Source: Gracilaria domingensis (lineage: Eukaryota; Rhodophyta; Florideophyceae; Gracilariales; Gracilariaceae). Taken from it: a stretch of DNA of 64,000 nucleotides. Each line of letters opens with the position of its first letter. Within the stretch, counting starts at the first letter, position 1. This document shows, in pieces, positions 1 through 10,174 of the stretch. The DNA lies in assembly GCA_022539475.1 (NCBI GenBank), contig VCMS01000017.1:487641-551640 (forward strand), in the 5' to 3' direction. The translations under genes and the position numbers were made by a program. The notes below the pieces were generated by a model. That model was not told the origin of the DNA. It did no database searches and saw only the letters and a list, made by a program, of their open reading frames with translations.

Positions 1-2240
1 AGGTCAAGTTTAACCCAAAAGATCCAAATACCTTCGCCTCGGCCTCTCTGGATCACACCGTCAAAGTGTGGAATCTCAGCTCGCCCGTCCCGAATTTCAC
101 CTTGGAAGGACATGAGAAGGGTGTCAACTGCGTCGACTACTACAACGGTGGCGACAAGCCTTACCTCGTTACTGGTGGTGATGATAACTGTGTTCGTATT
201 TGGGATTATCAGACAAAGTCGTGCGTTCAAACACTCGATGGCCATACCAACAATGTGTCTTGTGTCGCGTTTTTGCCGGATCGTCCGCTTATCGTGTCGG
301 GATCTGAAGACGGTATGGTGCTGCTTTGGCACTCTAATACATACCGCATGGAACAAACTTTGAACTACGGCATGGATCGCTGCTGGTCTATTTCCTATCT
401 AAAGGGATCAAACAAGGTCGCTCTTGGCTTTGATGAGGGTACCGTTCTGTTGCAAATGGGAAAAGATACGCCGGTGGCTTCCATGGATGCATCAGGAAAG
501 GTTATTTTGGCAAAGCACAACGAGGTATCTACCGTGAACGTCAGGACGGTTCAGGGCACTCCTGCAGATGGCGAGAGACTCTCGGTAGGCACCAAAGAGC
601 TGGGATCGTGTGAAATCTATCCCCAAACTCTAGCACATAGCCCGAACGGTCGATTCGTAGCAGTGTGTGGCGATGGTGAGTACATCATTTACACCGCGCT
701 GAATCTGAGAAACAAGTCCTTCGGCTCAGCGGAGCAGGTAGTATGGGACAACAGCGTAGGAGAATATGCGACTCGCCTTGGATCGAACGACATTCGCGTG
801 CACAACAAATTGTTCAAGGAGCGCAAGTCTATGCGATGTACGTATGCTGCGGAGTCGATTTACGGCGGTGCTCTACTTGGTGTTTGTGGGAAGGATTTCG
901 TTTGCTTCTATGACTGGGAAGATTTGCATTTGGTACGCCGTATAGACGTGGAAGCAAAGGGCGTGTACTGGTCTGATCAAGCGCATTTGTTAGCGATCGT
1001 GGGGGAATCTTCGTTCTACGTCTTGCAATACTCTGCGGATGCCGTGCAAAAGGCACTTGAGGATGGTGCCGGTCGTCTACCCGAGGACGGTGTTGAAGAT
1101 GCTTTCGAGCTCATACACGAAGTACAAGAATCAGTTCAAACCGGAAGATGGGTTGGCGACTGTTTTGTTTACACCAACTCGAACTCAAGATTGAACTACT
1201 CTGTGGGTGCCGAAGTGACAACTTTGGTCCACATGGACAGACCAATGTATCTGCTTGGATACTTGCCAAAAGAAAATCGCTTGTACTGCATTGACAAAGA
1301 GCAGAACATCGTAAGCTACACTCTTCTTCTTGCAGTGCTTGAGTTCAAGACGGCCGTCGTACGCGGGGGGATTCACATTGCCAAACAAAGAGTTTTGCCT
1401 CGCATCCCTGCTTCCGAACACAACAAGTTGGCCCGCTTTTTGGAATCTCAGGGTTTGAAGGAAGACGCCTTGGAGCTAGCCACCGATCCGGATTATCGAT
1501 GTGATCTGGCTATTGGCCTTGGTCGTCTAGATCTGGCAACCGAAATTGCCAGAGAACATCCAAGTGAGCTCAAATGGGGACAGCTTGCTGATCTTGCTAC
1601 AGTCAAGGGCGATTTTGTGCTCGCCGAAGAAGCGCTTCGGGAATCGGAAGATTACAGCGGGCTATTGACTCTGTACTCGGCACGATCCGACAAGAAGTCA
1701 ATGATTGGGCTGGCCGATAAAGCATCTGGTGCGCACAAGATGAATGTCGCATTTCTCGCCGCGTTCATGTGCGGAGAACTTGAGAAATGTTTAGACATTC
1801 TTCTTGGGAGCGGACGAATTCCAGAGGCTGCCATTTTTGCCCGAACCTACCTGCCGAGCCGCATGTCTCATATTGTTGATATGTGGCGGACTGAACTGCG
1901 CAAGTCAGGCAGTGTAAGAATAGCTGATGCCCTTGCTGATCCCACAGCTCATCCACACATGTTCCCTGGGATAGAAGACAGCTTTGAAGGCGAAAAAGCA
2001 GCGAAGATGATGGCTTCGAAACGCGAAGGTAAGCCAGGGACAGCGTTTTCAGAACATCGACATGAAGCCGCGATGGAACTGGCCGAACTCTTGCAAGCAA
2101 TGAACATGAACGGGAACGGCGTAGCAGTCGATGAACTAGAGGACAACAAGGCAGATGTAGAGGAGGAGGAAGCCAACGGAGAAGATATGGCGGTCGACGG
2201 TTCCATGCCTGCCACATCTCCCACTCCTATAGAAGCATAG
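1..2240 (+). CDS. COPB2: Coatomer subunit beta-prime (COPB2), 5' part outside window
   Basis: Beta-prime subunit of the COPI coat, which binds cargo tails and forms the cage of Golgi-to-ER vesicles. The frame is open from base 3, so the first WD40 blades lie upstream of the window; about 746 residues are visible. The first visible stretch (VKFNPKD, then ASLDHTVKVW) and the following LEGHEKGVNC and GGDKPYL blocks match COPB2 closely, as do the later blades with WD-type endings and the alpha-solenoid that follows (NKLARFLESQG onward). The C-terminus is acidic and low in complexity, as is common in this family. Single exon within the window. A TGTAAA motif lies 91 bases after the stop, a possible poly(A) signal. 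Confidence 0.95.
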   Translation, partial: VKFNPKDPNTFASASLDHTVKVWNLSSPVPNFTLEGHEKGVNCVDYYNGGDKPYLVTGGDDNCVRIWDYQTKSCVQTLDGHTNNVSCVAFLPDRPLIVSGSEDGMVLLWHSNTYRMEQTLNYGMDRCWSISYLKGSNKVALGFDEGTVLLQMGKDTPVASMDASGKVILAKHNEVSTVNVRTVQGTPADGERLSVGTKELGSCEIYPQTLAHSPNGRFVAVCGDGEYIIYTALNLRNKSFGSAEQVVWDNSVGEYATRLGSNDIRVHNKLFKERKSMRCTYAAESIYGGALLGVCGKDFVCFYDWEDLHLVRRIDVEAKGVYWSDQAHLLAIVGESSFYVLQYSADAVQKALEDGAGRLPEDGVEDAFELIHEVQESVQTGRWVGDCFVYTNSNSRLNYSVGAEVTTLVHMDRPMYLLGYLPKENRLYCIDKEQNIVSYTLLLAVLEFKTAVVRGGIHIAKQRVLPRIPASEHNKLARFLESQGLKEDALELATDPDYRCDLAIGLGRLDLATEIAREHPSELKWGQLADLATVKGDFVLAEEALRESEDYSGLLTLYSARSDKKSMIGLADKASGAHKMNVAFLAAFMCGELEKCLDILLGSGRIPEAAIFARTYLPSRMSHIVDMWRTELRKSGSVRIADALADPTAHPHMFPGIEDSFEGEKAAKMMASKREGKPGTAFSEHRHEAAMELAELLQAMNMNGNGVAVDELEDNKADVEEEEANGEDMAVDGSMPATSPTPIEA

Positions 2241-2459
2241 TCACAAAGAGAGAGACTAGCGTTTGGCACTTTGAAGAACCCAAATTAAGAGCCAAGTTAT
2301 TCTAAAGAAAGCGAGGGCAGATTCTAATATTGTAAACCATAGAGAATGGGCACGCGTTTTCATGCACAAAGGCAGTTCTGATAGTCGCACGCGAGAAACT
2401 CGTGCACAGTTGTGCATCTCGATTGTACATAGACGAGGTTTGTTTTCGTTGGTGCCGCT

Positions 2460-4847
2460 TTAAGGAGGACTTTCGTCTCTAACTTTACTCTTGACTCGGA
2501 AGAGGTCTTTGCAAAAGAATTCTAGCTCAACAGTTGTGTCTATCATTAAAGTAACCATGTCGTCGAAGAACTTCCGTTTGTCCTCGAAATCCAATTCAGC
2601 ACGACTATCTTCAGAACGAGAACCTAGTGAAAGCTGGTTCCTGTCATTGGAATACTGTGGAGGTTCGCGCCCGGAAATTTCAATCCTTTCGTTCTGCGCC
2701 GCTGGTACTGCTGGTTCGATGTCATCAGGACACTGGTCATTGCCTGAGTTGTTGTTTAGTAATGCCGTTCGTGCTTCCTTGACAAACAGACGTTCAGGCT
2801 CACCACCCTTTTCTTCCGCTTTATCTCTTGGTTGTATCTCTTTCGGAACTTCCAAACCTGAATCAACTTCTTCCTCATACTGGGCAGGTACCTCTTCGTC
2901 CACCTCAATAACAGGCGGAGATATTTCGATGACTGCTGATCTCTCGAGATCAACTTCTTCGCCTCCTTTCGATAAAGAGCCGTCAATGACGCGCTGGACA
3001 TCCTTTCCGTGGCTGCCATGATCTTCATTCAAGAGATTTCCCGCCTCATCCTGTCTAATATGAGACACACCATGAATAACATTCTGGGCTCTATTCTCCT
3101 TGGTCGTACATGTAGCCAAGCATGGATCCCGCATTTCGACAGTGTCTTCTAGTAAGGACGGCGGTGGTAGCATGAAATCATCGTTAAATGCATCTTCTGT
3201 TCGTATGCCTGAGTCTCCTGCTTCATTTCGAAACCCAACAAAGAAACTTTCATTGTATTGCTCCTCATTCATCATCTGCTTTGCGTCTAATGGCTGGCCC
3301 GTTTTCCTCTTTTTCTTCTTTCGTTTTCTGGGCTTTGGATTCAAACAAAGGAGCTCTTGAGTGGGCACATCCTTCTCGGACGCATTGGGCTTCACTTCAC
3401 CACCTTCCTGAAGCATTTTCTGCTTACGTGCGAAGCGAAGAGCGGCCGAGACAGATGACGCACTACGCATTCGCTTCCCGGTGCTGTGTTCTTTGCCGCG
3501 CTCGTTGGTTGCTAAGGGGTTCCGGGACTTCTCCAACACGTTCGATGTAATTCTTAGCTCTTTCTCCATCTCTTCCTCTCCATGTGTTGTACTTTGGACA
3601 ACCATCTTCGACACGTCATTCACTGCCGAATTCTTGATTCTTATCAAGTTTTCATCCTCCTGCGGGTAACATACCTGGTTCGCCCCTCTCTCATTGACCG
3701 CTGCTTCATTTACAATGTTCTTTGCAGTTCTTTGTTCCGCTTCGTGCCCCGAGATGGATTTCTCCTCATTTTCTCCATCTATTTGCATAGGATATACGAC
3801 CATGGGGCCCTTTTCTTCACCGACACCAATAATATTAGATTTACCCATATCCGGAAGCCTAAACTCAACTCCCTTTTCTAAGTCAAGAATATCATCAAGA
3901 AACTTTGACTTCACCACATTCCCAATCTGATTATCGGCGTCTGCATCCATGCTCTTTTTGCCTTCGCTTAGCACCTCCCTCGACCGTTGAATGCTGGGTT
4001 GGCAGTCTTGAAGTATAGATACATTCGGCACAGGTGCGGTTTGTGATTCGGCGAAAGTATAATCAAAGTCTAGCCGTCTCCTCTTCGACGTAGTTGTGCT
4101 CAATTTGCTATTGCCGCTCAATGGGAGAAGAGAGTGTCCCAGAGCCGTATCTGCCTTAGACGAGCTCGGCTCCTCAGCACAAAGTGTGCGTGGGGCTTTC
4201 CCTGGGTCAATGATTTTAAGAGGACAATTCGCAGCTCGTCGCGGTACGTTCTGACCGTCACAAAGCTTCCCTTCAACACGATCCTCTGTAGATTGTAAAA
4301 TGTCAGAACCTTTGCGACTCGTCTGCATTCTCGAGCTTCGAGGTGACTCAGCAGTATCAGATGGTTTGAGACGCAAATGCACAGTCGTTTGAAACTCTGG
4401 CACAGACTGTTGCTCGACAGGCGCTCGTTGGGAAACATCGCAATTGCTCTTCTGCTTAGTGGTTTGGACATTGTCACTGTCTTCTAATACCGTCTTAACA
4501 ACTGCCGTTGGAGAAGAATTAATCCTTTTGTCATTGTCAAGAACCTCCAGTATATTTTCAATGGCATCCATAATGTCCCCAGACACATTCTGCTGCTCTT
4601 CTTCGACAGCAGGATTTAGTTGTTTTGCTTGGATGATTTCAGATGGCGCTATCGATAAAGAAATGGTTGAAGGAGTACGCGGTTCGCTTGAGCTGCTATC
4701 CTTCCCTTTCAAACCTTTCCTTTTGCGCTTTTGTCTTTGGCGGTTGCGCGCATTGCGCCAACGCCTTCCATCGGCTGAGAGCACCCTATGACCCTTCGGT
4801 AGACCACCATCGGAAAGCGAGTTGGTGGAACTAAGACGTGAAGGCAT
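2460..4847 (-). CDS. Large charged protein of unknown function, probably nuclear
   Basis: A 795-residue intact frame with an ATG start, no family recognised. It is mostly low complexity and rich in Ser, Glu, Asp and Lys. Two strongly basic clusters look like nuclear localisation signals: one near residues 28-50 (RNARNRQRQKRKRKG) and one past the middle (KPRKRKKKKRKTG). The C-terminal 60 residues are the only part with regular hydrophobic spacing (FFDDMVTLMIDTTVELEFF), suggesting a helix that could be an interaction site. The length of the open frame and the absence of stops argue for a real gene. It ends 219 bases from COPB2 in convergent orientation and is divergent from the glutaredoxin gene. 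A nuclear scaffold or chromatin-associated protein is a guess only. Confidence 0.7.
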   Translation of the reverse strand: MPSRLSSTNSLSDGGLPKGHRVLSADGRRWRNARNRQRQKRKRKGLKGKDSSSSEPRTPSTISLSIAPSEIIQAKQLNPAVEEEQQNVSGDIMDAIENILEVLDNDKRINSSPTAVVKTVLEDSDNVQTTKQKSNCDVSQRAPVEQQSVPEFQTTVHLRLKPSDTAESPRSSRMQTSRKGSDILQSTEDRVEGKLCDGQNVPRRAANCPLKIIDPGKAPRTLCAEEPSSSKADTALGHSLLPLSGNSKLSTTTSKRRRLDFDYTFAESQTAPVPNVSILQDCQPSIQRSREVLSEGKKSMDADADNQIGNVVKSKFLDDILDLEKGVEFRLPDMGKSNIIGVGEEKGPMVVYPMQIDGENEEKSISGHEAEQRTAKNIVNEAAVNERGANQVCYPQEDENLIRIKNSAVNDVSKMVVQSTTHGEEEMEKELRITSNVLEKSRNPLATNERGKEHSTGKRMRSASSVSAALRFARKQKMLQEGGEVKPNASEKDVPTQELLCLNPKPRKRKKKKRKTGQPLDAKQMMNEEQYNESFFVGFRNEAGDSGIRTEDAFNDDFMLPPPSLLEDTVEMRDPCLATCTTKENRAQNVIHGVSHIRQDEAGNLLNEDHGSHGKDVQRVIDGSLSKGGEEVDLERSAVIEISPPVIEVDEEVPAQYEEEVDSGLEVPKEIQPRDKAEEKGGEPERLFVKEARTALLNNNSGNDQCPDDIEPAVPAAQNERIEISGREPPQYSNDRNQLSLGSRSEDSRAELDFEDKRKFFDDMVTLMIDTTVELEFFCKDLFRVKSKVRDESPP

Positions 4848-5422
4848 TGTGCAAAGGTCATATCTTCACTTCGAGCCCACTGAGCGCCTTGACTCGGCGG
4901 ATGGAAGAGAAGCTTGATGCCGGTAGAGCACAGAACTGTTGAAGAAAGGCGAACCGATGCCAATATGTTCGAAGCCTGTAGCGCACATACTCTGCCCAAT
5001 GGTCATTTGTCAGTACCCTTGTACTTCCAATGAACACGAAGGCATGCAGCGGCGCTTCGCAGATGTCTCGTTCAAACTACTACCGCTTGTTACCAGCTCA
5101 TGAAATTCTACAATTTGTTTGAATGATGCATCATTTGATTCGTTCCTGACGTTTTTCTGCTTGTCCCAGGAAGGTGCAATGCAGCTTGTAGCAACAACGC
5201 CCTCGGAACGGAAAACTAAAAGGTTTTAAAATATTCGACACAAAATGGACAAATAAAGTTATTCTTGGACAACATTCCTGCAGTCGATGATCGCAAGTTC
5301 ACAAGAATCTGAACAAGTCTTGAAGGGACCAAAGTTCTAGTATCACGGAAGTCACACCAAGCTGCTCTCTTCAAGTCTTAACTCTGTTCCCACAGATTTC
5401 TCTGGCGCCTCAGTTCATCAGA
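4848..5422. promoter_or_regulatory. Divergent spacer, orphan protein / glutaredoxin
   Basis: 575 bases between two divergent starts, so both promoters must lie here. No additional gene, repeat or known binding site recognised; short open frames on the minus strand are not convincing. Confidence 0.4.
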
Positions 5423-5869
5423 ATGGCTTCGCGCAGGCTTTTTAATTCTATAGCAGTATTTCGTCGGAACTTGTGCCAAACAACAGATTCACACACGGAT
5501 TTTGCTCGAGTGATGAAGAAGAAGCCCGTACTAGATGTGAAAGAGCGCATAAAAGATCAGCTCCAAGAATCGAAAGTTGTTCTATACATGAAAGGCCTCC
5601 CGTCCTATCCTCAATGCGGGTTCTCCTTTAAGGTGGTGCAGATTTTGAACGCGATCGGCGTCGAATACAAAGCACATAACGTTCTGGTAGACGAAGATCT
5701 GCGTAGTGGCATAAAGACGTACAGCTCGTGGCCTACAATCCCGCAGCTATATGTGGGTGGCGAATTCGTTGGTGGCTCAGACATTGTTGAAGATATGGCT
5801 AGAAAAGGCGAGTTGCAGGAGATGTTTACCAAGACAGGCGCTGTAATGGGTGAACAGCCTCCGTCGTAA
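5423..5869 (+). CDS. GRX5: Monothiol CGFS glutaredoxin (GRX5 type)
   Basis: 148-residue monothiol glutaredoxin, the class that carries [2Fe-2S] clusters for iron-sulfur protein maturation. The glutathione/cluster site is visible as QCGFS with the upstream conserved Lys in VVLYMKG, followed by the TIPQLYV cis-Pro block and GGSDIVEDM, which binds glutathione. The ATG start gives about 45 residues ahead of the domain, rich in Arg and Ser and poor in acidic residues (MASRRLFNSIAVFRRN), which fits a mitochondrial presequence and so GRX5 rather than a cytosolic multidomain form. A plastid form (S14/S16 type) is the alternative. One exon; convergent with the PRPP synthetase gene. Confidence 0.9.
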   Translation: MASRRLFNSIAVFRRNLCQTTDSHTDFARVMKKKPVLDVKERIKDQLQESKVVLYMKGLPSYPQCGFSFKVVQILNAIGVEYKAHNVLVDEDLRSGIKTYSSWPTIPQLYVGGEFVGGSDIVEDMARKGELQEMFTKTGAVMGEQPPS

Positions 5870-6239
5870 AGTTATCCATGTGCTTACTGCAAGAGAAACA
5901 TTTGCTGTGCTATTCTTTCAGTATGATTAGTTATGAATCATCACGGGTATGCTTCATCACTCCGTGATCGGATAAAGCAGCTTTTGGTCCACGCCTGTGA
6001 ACCTGAGCCCCTTCAACTCATGGGTGAAGACATTTCCCATACTTGCGCAGCGTGAAACACAGATAGTGAGTTCAGCATGGCCTGCATTTTCTTCTTGTTG
6101 CAAACCGAAGCTGAGCGACCTGGTCTTAAGCCCCTTGCCCCAGTGTTAACTAATTATCGAGGGTTCACGATAGTGAAGGTATGAATTTGTTTTGTGGTTT
6201 TGACGTTGCGTCATGCCCTCCAGATTTATCAGTTCTAGG
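5870..6239. other. Convergent 3' spacer
   Basis: 370 bases between the stops of the glutaredoxin and PRPP synthetase genes; expected to hold both 3' UTRs. Nothing else recognised. Confidence 0.4.
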
Positions 6240-7514
6240 TCAACGACTGCTTTGCTCGTGTACCCTCCACACTTGTTCTCCCAGAAGCTCAGCAATGGAC
6301 AACACAGTTAATTGCTCAAATCGCTTCTCCTCCGGCACTTGAATGCTATTCGTCACGATAACTTCCTCAAATACACCAGAGGATAACCGCTCTACTGCAG
6401 GTCCAGAGAACACCGGATGAGTAGAGCAGGCGAACACTTGACGTGCTCCACGCTCACGGAGCATTTTCGCCGCCTCGCAGATAGTACCTGCAGTATCGAT
6501 CATATCATCAACCAGAATCGCAGTCTGACCGTTGACGTCTCCGACGAGGTTCAAAACTTTAGCCACATTATGCCCGTCTCTTCTCTTATCAATGATTGCC
6601 AGTGGAGCATCGTTGACTCCTTTCGCAAACGCCCTAGCCCTTGCTACGCCGCCAACATCCGGTGCCACAACAACGATGTCATCGAGTTGTTTGGCACGAA
6701 TGTATTTTTCCAGAACACTCGACGCGTATACGTGATCTACTGGGATATCAAAGAAACCACAAGTTTGTGGAGAATGAATATCCACTAGAACAATTCTGTC
6801 CACACCAGCAGATGAAAGCATGTTTGCCACAAGCTTACTTGTGAGAGCTTCTCTTCGTCGACGATCGGGGTCTATGAGTCGATCTGCCCGAGCATATCCA
6901 TAGTACGGGATGACAGCAGTGATTTGATGGGCTGAAGCTCGTCTGCATGCATCTATCATTAATAGAAGCTCTATCAAGTTGTCGTTGGTTGGATGCGATG
7001 TGCCTTGAATTAGGAACACATTGCAGCCGCGAACAGATTCTTCAATACGCACGTAGGTTTCGCCGTCGGAGAAGGTCTTGCGTAACATGGCCGACGGGCC
7101 TTGTTTTCCGACGTATCGTGAAATGTCATCAGCCAATGGAAGGTTTGATGATCCAGCAAATATACGCATGCGGTGCGAGCCAAAGTTAAGATGTGCTTGC
7201 GGTGTCTCCACAGAAGGAATAATTAAAGGCGGTTCTCGCGAAGTAGAAGAGAGTTGCAAGCTCGGGGACTTCTCCTCATCGGCGGAGATCGTACTTCTTG
7301 GCTCCAGACGGAATGGAGTTGATGAGCGTGAAGGCAGGACTATGAAAGATGTACGACGAGATGAACCCGTTGCGAAAAGCGAGCGGCGCAGACTGATACC
7401 TGATGCTGAAAAGGTACTCTTTCTGAGACACTGTTGCGGCGCACTGCGGTCTGATGGGAGCAAATGTGAAGTGCTGCGCACACACCCATGGCTAGCGAAT
7501 GAGACAAAAGCCAT
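6240..7514 (-). CDS. PRS: Ribose-phosphate pyrophosphokinase (PRPP synthetase), plastid-type leader
   Basis: Makes phosphoribosyl pyrophosphate from ribose 5-phosphate and ATP for nucleotide, His and Trp synthesis. The frame runs upstream of 7514 without a stop, but that extension is antisense to gyrase B and has no homology, so the ATG at 7514 is chosen; it gives 424 residues. Residues 1-114 form a Ser/Arg-rich leader starting MAFVSFASHG, with Phe near the N-terminus as in red algal plastid transit peptides. The enzyme starts near 115 (RMRIFAGSSN). It shows the FSDGETYVRI, IPYYGYARAD, LVDIHSPQTCGFF and DVGGVARARAFAKG blocks and the PRPP-binding loop ILVDDMIDTAGTI. No break seen. It shares a 475-base spacer with gyrase B. 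Confidence 0.95.
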   Translation of the reverse strand: MAFVSFASHGCVRSTSHLLPSDRSAPQQCLRKSTFSASGISLRRSLFATGSSRRTSFIVLPSRSSTPFRLEPRSTISADEEKSPSLQLSSTSREPPLIIPSVETPQAHLNFGSHRMRIFAGSSNLPLADDISRYVGKQGPSAMLRKTFSDGETYVRIEESVRGCNVFLIQGTSHPTNDNLIELLLMIDACRRASAHQITAVIPYYGYARADRLIDPDRRRREALTSKLVANMLSSAGVDRIVLVDIHSPQTCGFFDIPVDHVYASSVLEKYIRAKQLDDIVVVAPDVGGVARARAFAKGVNDAPLAIIDKRRDGHNVAKVLNLVGDVNGQTAILVDDMIDTAGTICEAAKMLRERGARQVFACSTHPVFSGPAVERLSSGVFEEVIVTNSIQVPEEKRFEQLTVLSIAELLGEQVWRVHEQSSR

Positions 7515-7989
7515 TATATCTGGGAAGCGATTGGACCAGAGCGAAATGGAAGAAGCATGCAGCAGCTGACTGCGAGAGACGGCTGACGTAGAGCAGTTGA
7601 AAGCTGAGGTTCGAAGGTGGGGAGCAACGGCTGCGGCGGCTGCGGCGGCTTGCGAGCTCCGGCCCGTGATGCAGTTGCACGCCCCGCCGCATCCGGTCCA
7701 TTGCCATTTGATCCGCGCGGGCGGGGCATTTGATTGGGTCGTGCTTTTTGAAAGCTGGCCATCCACGACACCGCCAACCAAACAAAATCTCAAAAGACGA
7801 TCTAAATCGAGCTGTAAGGCTCGCACTGCTGGCCCAAGCACCGGCGTCCGCCTCCCCAGGCATCTCAAGCGGGCGTGGGTGCTCGCATGATCTGTGATCT
7901 CCTCCACTCCACCAGCATCCATCATACCAGACGGTGCATTTCGGCATCCTCGTCCGGGCGTCGTCTGACCTCCACCATAAGCGTTCGTG
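7515..7989. promoter_or_regulatory. Divergent promoter region, PRPP synthetase / gyrase B
   Basis: 475 bases between two divergent start codons, both of genes with organelle-type leaders. Moderately GC-rich, with a short GCGGCGGCT-like run near 7630. Both 5' UTRs and promoters must lie here. The open frames in it are in the wrong phase or lack homology. Confidence 0.45.
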
Positions 7990-10065
7990 ATGCCGCGTAT
8001 ACGCCCTGTCTTCGTATCCAGCATTGCATTTGAGACCCATCGTCTGTTCTGCCGACCACGGTTAGCTCTGCCACTGCGTCGACGCCCTCTACTTCCGCGA
8101 CGGTCTATCTCCACACTTCGCGCCACCGCCTCTCTTCCTTCGGCCACCCAATATGGAGCCAGTGATATCACCGTGTTGGAAGGCTTGGAGCCAGTTCGCA
8201 TGCGACCCGGTATGTACATTGGCTCCACAGGCTCAAAAGGATTGCATCACCTCGTCTTTGAAGTTGTTGACAACGCGGTCGACGAATCTTTAGCGGGCTA
8301 CTGCTCCACAATTACCGTCATTCTGCATAGCGATGGTTCGGTCAGTGTTCGGGACGATGGGCGGGGCATTCCAACTGACAAGCATCCCACAACCGGTAAG
8401 AGCGCGTTGGAGACCGTTATGACCGTCTTGCATTCCGGTGGAAAGTTCGGCGGTGCAGGATACTCCGTGTCTGGCGGATTGCATGGTGTAGGCGTGAGCG
8501 TTGTTAATGCGCTCAGCGAATGGCTCTCTGTCAATGTGTGGCGAGAAGGACGGCGGCACACCATGAAATTCGGCAGAGGAAATGTTCTAGAACCCTTGGA
8601 GGACCACGGTGATGCCCAGGAACAGTCTGGAACCCTTGTTAGGTTCCTTCCTGATCGGCAGATATTCACAACTACTACTCAATTTGATCTAGATGTTCTC
8701 ACACAGCGCCTAGAAGAGCTTGCCTTTTTGAATGCGGGTTTGGAGATAGTGCTCATGAAAGAGGTTGACGGTGAGACTCGCCGTTTCCAGCACAACGGCG
8801 GTATCGAAGAATATGTAGCGGCTCTCAGTTCCACGTACCAACCGTTGCATAAGGATCCTGAAACCATATTTTTCACTGGGGAAAAGAATGACATTGTCGT
8901 AGAAGTTGCAATGCGCTGGAATGCCGACAGCTACTCGGACAAGTTGATAGGTTTCGCAAACAATATTCGAACCGGTGATGGTGGCACTCACTTGGAAGGC
9001 TTGCGAGCTGCGTTGACTCGTACAATTAATCAGCTCGCGAGGCGTGCAGGAAAGCTGAAAGATAATTCTAGCAACATCGGTGGGGAATACATTCGTGAAG
9101 GTCTAACTGCAATCGTGTCCGTTAAAGTTCCAAACCCAGAATTTGAAGGCCAAACTAAGTCACGGCTAGGAAATCCAGAAGTTAGATCGACAGTCGACGG
9201 TATTGTTGCACGGTCTCTGATAGATTTCTTTGATTTTAAGCCCAACGTTCTAACCTTCATTGTGGAGAAAGCAATGTCGGCACTCTCTGCGGCAGAAGCG
9301 GCTCGACGTGCTCGGGATATTGTTCGCCGAAAGACTGTGCTTGAAAATTCTACGCTGCCTGGGAAGCTCGCTGATTGTACTTCAAGGGATCCTAGCGCTT
9401 CCGAGATATTCATTGTCGAGGGCGAAAGTGCTGGTGGTAGCGCGAAGCAAGCTCGGGACCGTCGATTTCAGGCTATCTTGCCTTTGAGGGGTAAGATTCT
9501 CAACATCGAGAAGACTGACGATGCCAAAATTTATCAGAACGCAGAGATCCAAGCTTTAATAACTGCCCTTGGTCTTGGAATTCGGGGAGAAGAGTTCAAT
9601 GCAGATCAGCTTCGGTACAATCGTATCATTATTATGACAGATGCAGACATTGATGGGGCACATATTCGTACCCTACTCTTAACTTTCTTTTTCCGTTACC
9701 AACGTGCTTTAATTGAGAAAGGCTTTGTCTACATCGCATGCCCTCCTCTGTACAAAATCGAGCGCCGACAAAAGAGTGTGTTCTTGTATTCCGATGAGGA
9801 GCTTCAACAATACGTGGAAAGCAAGCTACCTCCCAAAGCGAGATATACCTTGCAACGTTTTAAGGGTCTCGGTGAGATGATGCCAGGACAATTGTGGAAC
9901 ACGACCATGAACCCCCATCAAAGGCAGTTGAAACGAGTTGAAATAGAAGATGCAATGCTCGCCGATCAAGTATTCACTGTTTTGATGGGAGACCGGGTGG
10001 CACCGCGACGCGCGTTTATTGAATCTCATGCTGCATCTCTTTCACTAGAGGATATTGACTACTGA
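7990..10065 (+). CDS. GYRB: DNA gyrase subunit B, organelle targeted
   Basis: ATPase/TOPRIM subunit of the bacterial-type gyrase that supercoils organelle DNA, of cyanobacterial origin in algae. The 691-residue reading uses the ATG at 7990; a GTG one codon upstream is ignored. Residues 1-50 are an Arg/Ser/Leu-rich leader lacking acidic residues, consistent with plastid and possibly also mitochondrial import. The GHKL ATPase shows EVVDNAVDESLAG, DDGRGIP and GGLHGVGVSVVNALS. The TOPRIM domain shows IVEGESAGGSAKQ and TDADIDGAHIRTLLL, and the C-terminus RFKGLGEMMPGQLW is complete. GyrA is not in the window. AATAAA and TGTAAAC lie within 42 bases after the stop. Confidence 0.97.
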   Translation: MPRIRPVFVSSIAFETHRLFCRPRLALPLRRRPLLPRRSISTLRATASLPSATQYGASDITVLEGLEPVRMRPGMYIGSTGSKGLHHLVFEVVDNAVDESLAGYCSTITVILHSDGSVSVRDDGRGIPTDKHPTTGKSALETVMTVLHSGGKFGGAGYSVSGGLHGVGVSVVNALSEWLSVNVWREGRRHTMKFGRGNVLEPLEDHGDAQEQSGTLVRFLPDRQIFTTTTQFDLDVLTQRLEELAFLNAGLEIVLMKEVDGETRRFQHNGGIEEYVAALSSTYQPLHKDPETIFFTGEKNDIVVEVAMRWNADSYSDKLIGFANNIRTGDGGTHLEGLRAALTRTINQLARRAGKLKDNSSNIGGEYIREGLTAIVSVKVPNPEFEGQTKSRLGNPEVRSTVDGIVARSLIDFFDFKPNVLTFIVEKAMSALSAAEAARRARDIVRRKTVLENSTLPGKLADCTSRDPSASEIFIVEGESAGGSAKQARDRRFQAILPLRGKILNIEKTDDAKIYQNAEIQALITALGLGIRGEEFNADQLRYNRIIIMTDADIDGAHIRTLLLTFFFRYQRALIEKGFVYIACPPLYKIERRQKSVFLYSDEELQQYVESKLPPKARYTLQRFKGLGEMMPGQLWNTTMNPHQRQLKRVEIEDAMLADQVFTVLMGDRVAPRRAFIESHAASLSLEDIDY

Positions 10066-10174
10066 CAAACGCTTGAATTCTAACTGATGTTGAATAAAAT
10101 GTAAACATCGCTCATCGCACGTTCTTTAGTTTACTGGGAACCTTCAAAGAATGTGATCCGCTTAAGGAGAGTTA

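Noticed and set aside
7078-7569. 163-codon plus-strand frame
   Set aside because: Antisense shadow of PRPP synthetase and its leader.
7515-8228. N-terminal extension of the PRPP synthetase frame on the minus strand (238 codons)
   Set aside because: It overlaps the start of gyrase B in antisense and has no homology; the ATG at 7514 gives a proper leader.
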